The notes under the pieces are model-generated. The model did not search any database. It worked only from the letters and a program-made list of their open reading frames with translations, and was not told where the DNA came from. From Haloferula helveola (GTDB taxonomy: Bacteria > Verrucomicrobiota > Verrucomicrobiia > Verrucomicrobiales > Akkermansiaceae), in contig NZ_AP024702.1 in NCBI RefSeq assembly GCF_037076345.1, forward strand, positions 3,658,001-3,722,000: a DNA stretch of 64,000 bases. The letters run 5' to 3'. The position numbers were made by a program, and so were the translations under genes. This document shows positions 35,001 to 44,300 of this stretch, one piece after another. The stretch's first letter is position 1. Each line of letters begins with the position of its first letter.

Positions 35001-35662
35001 TGATCGAGCAGGACAGTTGCACCGGCCGCGGTGGTGGCGAAAAACCGAAGGGCGGCTACATCACCCAAGAGTTTCTCGATGACTTCAAGGGCGGCAAGGT
35101 GACCATCGCCGCCAAGAGTTTCCTCCGCTACAACGACAAGTACAAGGTCAAGCCGACCGAGAAGATCCCGCAGGGGCGGATCAGCCTGCACCTTGAGCAA
35201 ATGAAGTTGCCGCCGATGGGCGAAGACCTGCTGCGCAAGTCGGCCACGGTGGTCGCCATGATGTCATCCGAATGGCAGTCCAAGCTCGATCCGGAGAGCG
35301 ACGAGCAGGATCCCGACGACAACCTGTTCCGATGGGATGGCAAGTTCGTCGCCAACCCGGCGGTCGAGGGAGAGTGGAAGGTGATCGCGGAAGTCAGCGA
35401 GATCCCCGAGTTCGATCCTGAGAAGAAACGCAATGCGCGTCGCGCTCCATTCAGCTCGATCAAGCTGTCGGAGGGTGGTCTGACCGATGATCCCGCATGG
35501 CTTTGGTCCGGAGACATGCTGATGGACCTGACCCGTTACCAGGCGCTCCGGATGCGGGTCGAGTCGATCGGGGGCACCGAGTATTTGTTCGTCGAAAGCG
35601 GCGGCTTCAGCACCCGCAACAAACCGGAGTGGAAGTCGGGCTGGTATGTGCTGGCAAGGTAG
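32036..35662 (+). CDS. Secreted DUF6288-type protein with N-terminal PDZ domain
   Basis: A 1208-aa protein. Starts at 32036 and 32054 both precede the signal peptide SRIFLIGIFACATSVLHAAE. A PDZ domain lies at about 45-140 (VAGIEEGSPAAATGKLAKGQ, VIESINGEKL). Helical repeats follow (about 150-800) including HEAT-like segments (DHNIRFVAANKVLGV). A beta-rich C-terminus includes CSENCVGPICFGATP and YAIYINGKLLIEQDSC. It matches the DUF6288 family as I know it from planctomycete and verrucomicrobial genomes; its biochemical role is not established. The GH36-like gene follows in convergent orientation 6 bp away. Confidence 0.72.
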   Translation: MNPSIPMSRIFLIGIFACATSVLHAAESYYKEPQLFSTAPSPEKSSYVLGRFGPVGMSIELVQPAFTMKVAGIEEGSPAAATGKLAKGQVIESINGEKLADIDPRIQLARILGKAEASDGLLKFAIRGESEPVVVKVPVLGAYSEGWPLDCPKSDKVVRDFADYLSKPDSDKGFSDIGMLFLLSTGDEKDLAVVREWARGLDPAKAPNYAWFLGYGGPGLCEYYLRTGDKDVLPTIQAWANEAVAGQYNDSWAGRGGVPKVTYGMGHLNAAATGVVTFLLLAKECGAEVPDHALLGALRHFYRYAGRGGNPYGDDRPEVGFVDNGKNGLLAFAMAAAVSLTPEGEESVYADARDIAAMQSFYTTTFMLHGHTGGGIGEIWRSAAMGLMHDRRPKQYRDFMDSRRWHYELSRRFDGSFGILGGAGYDKVDWGGGYGFAYTVPRKKLRIFGAPPTQYSKPYRLPERPWGTAADEEFLSLDPVAFADGTVPDFSGETIAEDSSMPLLRKLHGEGEVSDDMLRRYMHHPDHNIRFVAANKVLGVNSGYIGWRAPGGEMRKELMKEFLASKSVRVRRAMLAAIAETMRREHPEDLLTEDIFGLAIDALKNSDESWFIKDSALQVVGYAPADWVAPQVDLLLPFLKHEEAWLRNGALHALTPVVADPRCYEKVIPAVGELIRTNQRASVTLGMMGAMRAKINEAGPEPQMLAKEVLKETYTGYEGVTTAPGGQDISSTLDAHLEYIAGSLAEVPGGLDVLYEIARERYPNEILPYKDYFLNADPKEFGPKLKAAITPIIMDELIPAYVGKNRKKLEELAASKVQSPFPGGPDDAIDGLSGLYDRAGHDEYNWEMWVNLREAEWSYLTFDPIPSEQVPFDQLITRYREVTLPDGTADWFKPEFDAPGWKTGKSPFGQYNGKLPDPPVSKCSENCVGPICFGATPVNTLWDKEVLLMRGTFDIPPVKEGHRYRVQVNGGDHVGMGGGYAIYINGKLLIEQDSCTGRGGGEKPKGGYITQEFLDDFKGGKVTIAAKSFLRYNDKYKVKPTEKIPQGRISLHLEQMKLPPMGEDLLRKSATVVAMMSSEWQSKLDPESDEQDPDDNLFRWDGKFVANPAVEGEWKVIAEVSEIPEFDPEKKRNARRAPFSSIKLSEGGLTDDPAWLWSGDMLMDLTRYQALRMRVESIGGTEYLFVESGGFSTRNKPEWKSGWYVLAR

Positions 35663-35668
35663 GCGGGG

Positions 35669-37711
35669 TCACTCGGTCTCAAGGTAGAGGAACAGGTAGT
35701 CGAGCTTCTTGGGGATGGTCACGGTCAAACGCCCGTCCCCGTAGTTCGCCGAACCTCTTCCGCCGAGCACGCTGACTGTCGCTTCGGGGGCATCGAAGAG
35801 CGGGACCTCCGTCGACCAGCTCTCCTCGTCGTTGAGTTCGCGGAAGACCACGAGGCGTGCACTCTTCCGGTCGCGGGCCGTCGATGAAAAGCCGGTCCAC
35901 ACGTAGCCGTCGGGGGCCCGGCCGATCGGAACAATGTGACCGGAGAAGATCGCTTCGCGCTCCTTCTTCCACGCCGCCGCGAGAGGTGGAACCGACTCGA
36001 AGTAGCTCTCGGGAAGATTCGAAACCTCGAACCAGCCGAGCGGGCTGGAGAACATGACTTGGGCGAAGAGCGTGTCGGGTGAGTAGTTCGCCGGTGCCAG
36101 CGGGTCGGCCTTGTATTTGTCGGTATTGCGGCTGGTGTTGAGAAACTCCATGCGCAGGCGGACAGGATCGACGTGGGAGGCAAGGGTCCACAGGTTGCGC
36201 AGAGTGTGGTGAGGCCAGTAGCGTTGCCAGTCGGTATAGCGGTTCTCGAGGAAGACCGGGCCGACGTTGACGGTGCCGAAGTATCCGGGGCGGAGTCCTG
36301 CGGTGGCGTCCGCGTCGAACACAACCCGGCCTTCGGTTTCGCGCAGCACGGTGTCGTAGAACTTCGCAAGATTCGCTTCCGCGGCAGGACTCTTCATCTC
36401 GACCGCATCGATTTTGACGTATTCCACGCCCTGCTTCTCGAACGCCTGAAGAAGGACTTCCGCATCCTTCTTCCAGTTCTCCATGTCGTTTTCGGCATCC
36501 GGTCCGAACCACAGGCCGAACTTCATTCCTTTCTCCTTCGCGGCCTCGACGAGCGGCTTGAGACCGTCGGGAAACCGTTCGGGATGAGGTTCCCAGAATC
36601 TCGGGTCGGCCGAGCGGAAGTTGCCCCACGCGCCTTTGCCGAAGGCGGAGTTGCCGGTTTGTCCCTTCTGCCATCCGTCGTCGACCTGAACGACATCGAC
36701 GCCAAGACGGGCGCCCGCCTCGACCTCCTTCATCAGGAACTCGGCACTGATCCTCGAGTCGCGTGAGCGGTCGCCCCAGGTGTTACTGAGAAACATGCCG
36801 TCGCGGGTCGGCACGTAGCCGCGCAGGCAGCGTTGGTAGTCCTGCATCGCGGCGATGCGCCCGGGGCGGCGTCCGCTGTAGGTGAGCACCGTCCAGGGAT
36901 AGCCGGGGCCGGAGAAAATGATGCGACGGCCCGCTCCGAAGACCTTGATGTCCCATGGCGAGGGCAGCGGCCGGGCATGCGGCAGAGGAGCGATCTTCAG
37001 GAAAATGAGACCGCTTCCGGTCAGCGGGTCCTCGACGTAGAACACGTTGCAAGGGACTTCGAAATTGTCCTGCAACGGCAGCCACTCGCGTTCGAACACG
37101 AGCTCGTCGTTGTGGTCGGTCTGGTCCTTGAGCTCCACCTGCGTGTAGCGGAGGTGGAGCGGCGAAAGCATCAATTCCTCAAGCGCCTGGATAGCCTTGC
37201 CGCGCTTCGGCTTCTCCGGCTTCGGCTGCTCGAGCCCGTCCGGCGTGACGTCGTCGTTGGTCTCCTCGGTTTCAGCCGATGCGTCGGACGTGTTGAATCG
37301 CATCGTGACACCGGAGGATCGGGGAAAGATCTGGAAGGTGTAGCCATAGGTCTCCTGTTCACCCTTCGCTTCGAGGTCGATGATCAGCGACTCCGCTTCG
37401 ACCGGATGCCGCTGACCGGTCCGGCTGGTGAACTTCAGCGTGCGGTTCTCGTCGACGGGGTCGCCGCCCGGGTGGGGTGCGGCCTGTCGGCCCGGTTGTC
37501 GAAGCCACTCGGTGCCGGTCGCCTTGTCGACCATGGAAACCGCGGTCAGCAGGCCGTTGCGGATCGTCCAGCGCCGCTCGACCAGGTCGTTGCCGAGTGT
37601 GATTTCTTTCTCCGACCAATCCGCGTAGCAGTCGGCGAACTCGACCCGCTCCGCCGATGCGGCGGGAAGTAAAAGGAGCGTGGCGAGGGGCAGGAGGAAG
37701 GGCGCTTTCAT
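35669..37711 (-). CDS. Secreted GH36/melibiase-like alpha-galactosidase family protein
   Basis: 680 aa. The ATG at 37711 begins a signal peptide (MKAPFLLPLATLLLLPAASA); ATG 37729 is an alternative. A beta-supersandwich N-domain spans about 25-310. A TIM barrel follows with FLSNTWGDRS, LGVDVVQVDDGWQKG and FGLWFGPDAEND. The probable nucleophile is D435 in VEYVKIDAVEM, at the place of the KxD motif of GH36, and FDADATAGLRPGYFG follows. A C-terminal beta domain completes it. It probably hydrolyses an alpha-galactoside or related glycoside. The family assignment is firm at clan level; the exact substrate is uncertain. Confidence 0.82.
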   Translation of the reverse strand: MKAPFLLPLATLLLLPAASAERVEFADCYADWSEKEITLGNDLVERRWTIRNGLLTAVSMVDKATGTEWLRQPGRQAAPHPGGDPVDENRTLKFTSRTGQRHPVEAESLIIDLEAKGEQETYGYTFQIFPRSSGVTMRFNTSDASAETEETNDDVTPDGLEQPKPEKPKRGKAIQALEELMLSPLHLRYTQVELKDQTDHNDELVFEREWLPLQDNFEVPCNVFYVEDPLTGSGLIFLKIAPLPHARPLPSPWDIKVFGAGRRIIFSGPGYPWTVLTYSGRRPGRIAAMQDYQRCLRGYVPTRDGMFLSNTWGDRSRDSRISAEFLMKEVEAGARLGVDVVQVDDGWQKGQTGNSAFGKGAWGNFRSADPRFWEPHPERFPDGLKPLVEAAKEKGMKFGLWFGPDAENDMENWKKDAEVLLQAFEKQGVEYVKIDAVEMKSPAAEANLAKFYDTVLRETEGRVVFDADATAGLRPGYFGTVNVGPVFLENRYTDWQRYWPHHTLRNLWTLASHVDPVRLRMEFLNTSRNTDKYKADPLAPANYSPDTLFAQVMFSSPLGWFEVSNLPESYFESVPPLAAAWKKEREAIFSGHIVPIGRAPDGYVWTGFSSTARDRKSARLVVFRELNDEESWSTEVPLFDAPEATVSVLGGRGSANYGDGRLTVTIPKKLDYLFLYLETE

Positions 37712-37783
37712 GAACGGATGGGTTGCCATCCTGTTCGATCGTTCGCGCCCCTCCAACGGAAAAGTCCTGCCCCCCGGAACGCT

Positions 37784-38863
37784 TCAGGCGCCGGAAGTCT
37801 CCGGCTCGAGGAAAGGATAGTCGGTGTAGCCGTGGCGGATGTCGCCTTCGCCGCTGAAGTAGAACGTCGACGGGTCAGGCTCGTTCAGCGGGGCGTCCTG
37901 GCGGAAGCGTTCGGGCAGGTCGGGGTTGGCGATGTAGTCCTTGCCGAAAGCCACCGCGTCCGCGTCTCCCGCATCGATCACCTTCTCCGCGCCGGCCTTG
38001 TCGAAGCTCTCGTTGGCCACGAAAGGTCCGCCGAAGGCGGCCTTGATGGCCGGGCCAAGCGCCGGTTCCTGATGATGCTCGCGGGCGGAAATGTATCCGA
38101 CGGAGCGCTTCGCCAGCTCGCGTGCGACGTAGGTGAAGAGCGCTTCCGGATCCGAGTCGCCCATGTCGTGGGCGTCGCCGCGGGGAGCGAGGTGCACGCC
38201 GACGCGGCCCGGATCCCAGACGCTGGTGACGGCATCCACGATCTCCATCAGCAGTCGTGCGCGGTTCTCGATCGATCCGCCGTAGAGGTCGTCACGGCGG
38301 TTGGTCGAGTCCTGCAGGAACTGGTCGATGAGGTAACCGTTGGCCGAGTGGACCAGCACTCCGTCGAAGCCGGCCGCCTTGGCATTCTCCGCGCCCTTGC
38401 GGAAGTCCTCGACCACTTGGCGGATCTCTCCGACCGATAGCGGATGGGGAGTGACGAACGCCTTCTCCGGACGGACCAGGCTGACATGCCCGGCCGCGGC
38501 GACCGCGCTCGGGGCGACCGGGAGCTTTCCGTCGAGATAGATCGGATCGGATATGCGGCCGACATGCCAGAGTTGGAGTTGGATCCGGCCTCCTGCCCCG
38601 TGGACCGCCTCGGTGACCTTCTTCCAGCCCTCGGTCTGCTCGGCCGACCAGATGCCCGGAGTATTCGGGTAGCCGACCCCCATCGGTGACACCGACGTGG
38701 CTTCGGAAAAAATGAGGCCGGCGGAACTACGTTGACGGTAGTAGTCGGCCATCAGATCGGTCGGCACGCGGCCTTCACCCGCACGGCAGCGGGTCAGGGG
38801 CGCCATGAAGACACGGTTGGGAACCGTGAGCGAGCCGAGTTCGAGCGGGTCGAAGAGGGACAT
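37784..38863 (-). CDS. Old yellow enzyme family ene-reductase (alkene reductase)
   Basis: A 359-aa FMN flavoprotein with an uninterrupted TIM barrel: FDPLELGSLTVPNRVFMAPL at the start, LWHVGRISDP, and the substrate-anchoring pair H172/N175 in VHSANGYLIDQF. RRDDLYGGSIENRAR is the phosphate-binding region. It reduces activated C=C bonds, including electrophilic enones and quinones, with NAD(P)H. With YceI, pirin and the divergent LysR gene it forms what looks like an electrophile/redox-response module on the same strand. Gaps to YceI (46 bp) allow co-transcription. Confidence 0.92.
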   Translation of the reverse strand: MSLFDPLELGSLTVPNRVFMAPLTRCRAGEGRVPTDLMADYYRQRSSAGLIFSEATSVSPMGVGYPNTPGIWSAEQTEGWKKVTEAVHGAGGRIQLQLWHVGRISDPIYLDGKLPVAPSAVAAAGHVSLVRPEKAFVTPHPLSVGEIRQVVEDFRKGAENAKAAGFDGVLVHSANGYLIDQFLQDSTNRRDDLYGGSIENRARLLMEIVDAVTSVWDPGRVGVHLAPRGDAHDMGDSDPEALFTYVARELAKRSVGYISAREHHQEPALGPAIKAAFGGPFVANESFDKAGAEKVIDAGDADAVAFGKDYIANPDLPERFRQDAPLNEPDPSTFYFSGEGDIRHGYTDYPFLEPETSGA

Positions 38864-38909
38864 GGGATAGAAGATGTTGGCGGCGGCCGGTCGGCCGCCG
38901 CCGGATGGA

Positions 38910-39527
38910 TCAGGCTTCGGGCGAGGCGGTCAGGTCGAACTTGATCACGACCTCGTCGCGGATGAGGTCGTCGGCCTTGCCGGCGTAGACGATGCCCCAG
39001 TCCTTGCGGTTGATGTCGAATTCGGCCTGAACCTTCACGGTGTCGCCATCCTTCGAGGCGGTGGCCGGGAAGGTGATGTTCTTTTCGACTCCGCGCAGCT
39101 TGAGGTTGCCCGAAATGCTGTAGCCGCTGTCAGACTTTTCGACCTGAGTGACGGTGAAAGTCGACTCGGGATGCTCTTCGACATGGAAGAAGTCCTCGGA
39201 CTTCAGGTGCCCGGTGAGCTTTTCGGCGTCGGACCAGGTCGAGTCCATGTCGATCGAGATCGTGCCGCCGGTGACCTCGCCGCTTTCGTCGACCGAGAAA
39301 CTGCCGGTGAAACTCTTGAAGCCGCCGTCGTGGCTGCCGGTGACCTTGGACCCGACGAACGAGATCGTGGATCCGTCGGCGATCACGTATTTGGCGCCCG
39401 TGGCGGATTCCGAGGGTGCCTCGACGGCATCGGTGGTGGTGGCGTCGGCGGTCTTGTCGGCCGGGTTCTCGCAGGAAACGAGGGCGGCGGCGATGAGGGA
39501 CGGAGCGATGATGGTGGTTGCTTTCAT
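38910..39527 (-). CDS. YceI-family lipoprotein
   Basis: 205 aa from ATG 39527. A lipoprotein signal (IIAPSLIAAALVSC, lipidated Cys19) precedes a linker rich in Asp/Ala/Thr. The YceI lipocalin-like barrel runs from about 45 (YVIADGSTISFVGSKVTG, TIDMD-type strand GTISIDMDSTW, GNLKLRGVEKNITFPA). YceI proteins bind isoprenoid/polyprenyl-type ligands. Proximity to an ene-reductase suggests a quinone- or isoprenoid-linked role, which is inference. The longer frame upstream of 39527 has no coding character. Confidence 0.88.
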   Translation of the reverse strand: MKATTIIAPSLIAAALVSCENPADKTADATTTDAVEAPSESATGAKYVIADGSTISFVGSKVTGSHDGGFKSFTGSFSVDESGEVTGGTISIDMDSTWSDAEKLTGHLKSEDFFHVEEHPESTFTVTQVEKSDSGYSISGNLKLRGVEKNITFPATASKDGDTVKVQAEFDINRKDWGIVYAGKADDLIRDEVVIKFDLTASPEA

Positions 39528-39573
39528 TGGATTCGATTCGTTGGTTGGAGGTTGAGAGGGAAGAAGCGCGGAT

Positions 39574-40290
39574 TCAGCCGAGGTCAAAGAGAAGTGCTTC
39601 GACAGTTTCGTCATCGGCCGTGAATTCGATCCGGCCCGCGTCTTCGGTCGAGGCTGCGTCGCCGGGCGAAAGTGTGGTGTCCGCGACCTTGAGCTGGCCC
39701 TTGACGACCTGGATCCACAGGCCACGTCCCGGACGAAGCTCGAAATCCGCGGTCGTCTCCGGCGCAAGCACGAGACGGTGCACGTCGGCATCCTGGTGGA
39801 TGACCGCCGAGCCTTCGCGTCCGTCGGGTGAGATCAGCAGGACGAGTCCATCGCGTTCGGTTGCCGCGCCCGGGGTCCACTCGGTGTAGCTCGGCTCGAG
39901 GCCCCGCTCACGCGGAGTGATCCAGATTTGGAGAAAGTGGGCGGGTTGGTCGGACGACGGATTGTATTCGGAGTGGGTCACTCCCGATCCGGCCGACATC
40001 AGCTGGATTTCGCCGGGCGAGAGGGTCCGCTGGTTGCCCATGCTGTCGCGGTGGGCAAGTTGCCCGTCGACGACGTAGGAGAAGATTTCCATGTCGCGGT
40101 GAGGATGGGTCGGGAACCCGCCGAGTGGTGCGACGCGGTCTTCGTTGATCACCCGCAGCGAGCGGAAGCCCATGTGAGCGGGATCGTAATAGTCGGCGAA
40201 GGAGAAGGTGTGGTGGCTGTCGAGCCAGCCGTGGTTGGCGCGTCCCCGTTCCGATGAGCGGCGGATCGTGAGAGAGGTGTTTGTTTTCAT
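39574..40290 (-). CDS. Pirin family protein
   Basis: 238 aa from ATG 40290. Bicupin fold with the pirin metal ligands H62 and H64 (THPHRDMEIFSYV), H106 and E108 (GSGVTHSEYN). Bacterial members such as YhhW have quercetin 2,3-dioxygenase activity in vitro; others act as redox-sensitive regulators. It is divergent from the LysR gene across a 120-bp gap and heads the pirin-YceI-ene-reductase series, so it is probably LysR-controlled. Confidence 0.92.
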   Translation of the reverse strand: MKTNTSLTIRRSSERGRANHGWLDSHHTFSFADYYDPAHMGFRSLRVINEDRVAPLGGFPTHPHRDMEIFSYVVDGQLAHRDSMGNQRTLSPGEIQLMSAGSGVTHSEYNPSSDQPAHFLQIWITPRERGLEPSYTEWTPGAATERDGLVLLISPDGREGSAVIHQDADVHRLVLAPETTADFELRPGRGLWIQVVKGQLKVADTTLSPGDAASTEDAGRIEFTADDETVEALLFDLG

Positions 40291-40320
40291 GCGCCTATCC
40301 TGCCATGACTTTTCCAAAAC

Positions 40321-40346
40321 GCTCATGCCGCCTTCTGAGTCTGAGC
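40321..40346. promoter_or_regulatory. Inverted repeat in the pirin/LysR divergent region
   Basis: GCTCA at 40321-40325 and TGAGC at 40342-40346 are inverted half-sites in the 120-bp divergent gap, with TCTGAG between them. LysR-type operators are often imperfect dyads of this kind in such gaps. The support is position and symmetry only. Confidence 0.25.
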
Positions 40347-40410
40347 ATGCGCGGATGGAATGGCGCAGATTCGGGATTGAGCCGCGGGGCCGGGCGGAGA
40401 GGATCACGGC

Positions 40411-41292
40411 ATGGAGTTCCGGCAGGTGCGCGCGTTCCTCGCGGTGGCGGAGGAGGGGTCGATGACCGCCGCCGCGCGCCGGTTGCACCTGACCCAGCCG
40501 GCGGTGAGCCGTCAGATCAAGGCGCTGGAGGACGAGTTGGGGGTCGAGCTCCTGTCGAGATCCGCCCATTCCGTTTCGCTGACGCCTGCGGGTGAGGTGC
40601 TGGCCAAGGACGGCACCCGCTGGGTCGAGATGGCCGAGCGGATGGCCCAGCGGGTTCGCGAAGTGGCGGCGGGCGGGGTCTTGCGGGTCGCCTACGCGCC
40701 CTCGCTCGCGGGATCCCTGCTGGGACTCGCGCTGGAACGGTTTGCCCAGCGCCACCCGAAAGTCAGGGTGCAGCTCTTCGATTGCACCACCGCAGAAATG
40801 AAGGCCGGTCTGCAGGAAGGCCGGTACGATCTGATCGTCGCGGTGCCTGGCGAGCGGGAGGCGGGACGGATCGATTGGGAGCCGGTGCTCCGTCGTCCGT
40901 GGCGCTTGGCGATGCCGGAATCTCCCGGCGGAGAGGCCGGTCCGGTTGCGGTCGAGTCGCTGAAGGGTGCCCGTTTGCTGGTCTACCAGCGCGACGACTA
41001 CCCGGACTATTGGCAGCGCGTGAGGGCGTATTTCCAAGCTCAGGGGGTCGCGCCCGTGGTGGTGGGGGAGTTCGACGGTTGGTCGAGCCTCCGGATGGCG
41101 GTCGAGGGAGGTTTGGGAGTTGCCTTGGTGGCGGAGCAGGACGCCGGCGGCGGGCGGCTGGTTCTCCGGGAACTGGAGCCACCGCCCGAGCCTATTTGCG
41201 TGGCGGTCGGGACGGCAGTCGGCACCGAGCCCGACATGGCATGCCGGGTGCTTGCCAACGAGCTGAAAGGGGCCGCTCGGGAACTTTCGTAA
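40411..41292 (+). CDS. LysR-family transcriptional regulator
   Basis: 293 aa. The winged helix-turn-helix is at about 1-60 (FLAVAEEGSMTAAARRLHLT, QPAVSRQIKALEDELGVELL). The effector-binding domain is from about 90 (GGVLRVAYAPSLAGSLLGLA, EGGLGVALVAEQDAGGG). It is transcribed away from pirin, YceI and the ene-reductase, the classic arrangement of a LysR regulator with its target operon. Confidence 0.92.
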   Translation: MEFRQVRAFLAVAEEGSMTAAARRLHLTQPAVSRQIKALEDELGVELLSRSAHSVSLTPAGEVLAKDGTRWVEMAERMAQRVREVAAGGVLRVAYAPSLAGSLLGLALERFAQRHPKVRVQLFDCTTAEMKAGLQEGRYDLIVAVPGEREAGRIDWEPVLRRPWRLAMPESPGGEAGPVAVESLKGARLLVYQRDDYPDYWQRVRAYFQAQGVAPVVVGEFDGWSSLRMAVEGGLGVALVAEQDAGGGRLVLRELEPPPEPICVAVGTAVGTEPDMACRVLANELKGAARELS

Positions 41293-41354
41293 GGGCCTCT
41301 TAAGCACGATAAAAATCGTCGCGTCCTATGGAAAGAGGGTGTATTTACAGCGTA

Positions 41355-44300
41355 ATGCGTCTTTCTGGACACCAGATCCGGACGATTCCCCCCAAGAATC
41401 GCGGTTTCGCACTGGTAGCCTGTGTGCTTTTGCTCTCACTGCTGACGATTCTCGCGGTGGGAATCCTCAGCCTATCCGCGATCGAGCTTCGCGGCAGTGC
41501 GGCGGGTGAACAGCGGGCGATGGCGCGCTCTAACGCACGTCTTGCGTTGCTCCAAGCTGTTGGACAATTGCAGCGCGAAATGGGGCCGGACCAACGGGTC
41601 TCGGCGTCGGCAGATTTGGTCGGAGTTTCGTCCGACCGGCATTGGACAGGTGTCTGGTCGAGCACGATGGACGACGGTCGGCCGTACCTCCAGCGGGATC
41701 CGGCAACAGGAACCTGGATCGACCTCCGGGATTCGGATGGCTGGAGTGCGCGGGGCAGTGTTCAGCGTTGGCTCGTGAGTGGCGACGGCGAGCCGGGCCT
41801 CGAGAATCGCGAGCGGATCGAATTGGTCGGGTCGGCCAGCGTCGGCTCCGATGAAGACGGACGGGTTTCCGCGCCCTTGGTGCAGGTCGATGGTGACGAC
41901 GGCCATACGGGTGCCTTGGCCTGGTGGACCGGCGACCTCGGCTTGCGGGCGAATCTTGCCGTTCCTGACCGCCACGCGGAGTTCGATCCCGATGTGGTCG
42001 GGCGCGGGACTTACCGCCGCATGCTTGGCCAGCATGCTGAAGAGGGCCTCATGGGAGTCGGCTTTGAGATGGACGAAGCGTCCCGCCACAAGATGGCGAG
42101 TCACGAATCCGTGGAGTTGGCCGCGGGCAGCGACTGGGCCCGGCAGCATTTCCATGACTACACCGTCGCTTCGCGCGGCGTGTTCTCCAACACCCGCGAA
42201 GGTGGACTGAAGCTGGACCTGTCCGCCTACTTCAACCGCAAGGCGGACGGTTCCCAGGAAGTCGGAAGGATTCGCGACGAGGACCCGCTGCTTGTGGATG
42301 CCGAAGGACCGAATCGGCGGAAACTGGCGGGTCCTTCGATGGGAGTCCTGCGGACGTGGGCCCGCACACCGGCGCCTTTTGACGGGGATGGAGTCCAAGC
42401 GGTGGATCCGCAACTCAATCCCAACGGCGATCCCGACAGTGCGGCCTATGCGTTGTGCAACGAGAAGCCTGCGATGGTCGATGGCGTCACCGCCTCCAAT
42501 CTTCAGCCGATCCTGGTGGAAGCCACGAACTTCCTGCAAATCAGCACCTTCCGCATCGTCGAGCCGCCCAAGGAGGGATACCAGCTCCGGCATCACCTCT
42601 ATCCGCGGGTCGTCCTGTGGAATCCCTACAACGTCGAGCTCAAGTTCGAGCCCGCGGTGGTGATGATCCAAGGTAACGGTCGCCAGGAAATGTGGACCGA
42701 GAACGAGTACTACAGCACGAGTACCGGGAAGCTGATCTTCACCAGCAAGGGCCAGTGGCTTTCCTTCGAGGGCGGCCGCAGCACCGACTTCGTGCTCGGC
42801 GGGAAAAACGCGATCATGGGCTCCGACGGTTACAACGACCCGTACATCGGGTCCTACTACTTCACCGTTCCCCAAACCACCTTCGGCCCGGGTGAGTGCT
42901 TGGTGTTCTCGCCCGCGGAATCGGCCGAGTACGACGGGAAAACCCCGTACAAAGAAGGTCCCTATGATCTCGCCTCAAACATGCTCAGTTGTGAGGTCGC
43001 GCCGGATCCCTCCCGGAGTTTCTACGTTTCCGGCAGCGATATTGGCGGTGGGATCCGCTACCGTCCCGTGAGGTTTTGGTATGCCCCGACCCCCTACTGG
43101 TCAAATGACGGCCGGGGCGTGATCAACCAAAGCGACGACACCCGCGTGGTGATGAAACGCTTGGTCGGACGTGGCCCGGTCACCTACGAGCGTTTCGACA
43201 AGCTTCCGCAGCTCAGCTACCTGTCCGCCTCGCTCCAGTACGGAGCCGGCCGCGAACCGCGCATCGCATGGAATGACCAGAGCCCGATGGACATCCAGTT
43301 GCTCGACAAGGATGATCCCCGGCCAACGCTCCCTCCGGATGTCCGGACGCGTGACGGGATCCGGCTCCGGTGGTTTGAGGAACACCAGTCGAATCTCCAG
43401 AATGCCGGCCCGATGTCCGGCAATGAGGCGTTCTTCCAAGAGGCGCTGTTCGCCAACTGGAACCCGCGTGCCGCCTACGCGGTCCGCAGCCCTTGGGAAA
43501 ATATCGCCGGCACCATGCCGAGCGACGGCGCCCAGGGGTCGGGTGGCGGGCCTTGGTTCTTCGGTGCCTACACCAGGGATCTGTACGACGAGGCCGTCGG
43601 TTGGGCGGAACAGACTCCGCGCTTCAAGGGTGGGCGCTACCACGGCAATCCGTTCGGACCTCCCCAGGAAGGCCGCGACCGCCACGTCCTGTTCGAACTT
43701 CCCCGGAACGAGACCGGAGTCGTCTCATTGGGCCAGTTGCAAAATGCCAAGCTGAGCGAATTGGTCTGGCATCCGTCCTTCGCGATCGGCAATTCCCTCG
43801 CCGATCCACGCCTCGGGCTGGATGGCTTGGACCGGACCGTGCCACCCAACGGCTCGGAGGCTGAGGAAGAGGTGGGTGGTTTCCATCCGAATGCGATCGG
43901 CTGGTCATCGGATTCCCAGCGGTCTGAAGGCAGGGGTGATTGGGCCCTTCACGGCCGGGTGATGCTGCAGGATCTTCCCGATGACGAACTGCTCGTGTAT
44001 GACCTTTCCTTCGAGTCGAACGTGTCCATTTGGGACCGCTACTTCGTGTCGAGCGGAGACATCAATGACAAGTCGGCCTTCGTCTCGGACTCCGCCAACT
44101 ATCCGCTTCCGAACGGAAGGATCTCGCTGTCGAACGCGACCCGGTCCGAGCTCACCGCTTCGCGCCTGAATGACGAGGCTCTGGCGGGCTACCACATGAT
44201 GCTCGATGGCGTCTTCAACGTGAACTCCACCCGGGTCGACGCTTGGGTGGCGATGCTCGCGGCGACGAGGGACGTCGGTCCTGGCTCGGCGACTCCTTTT

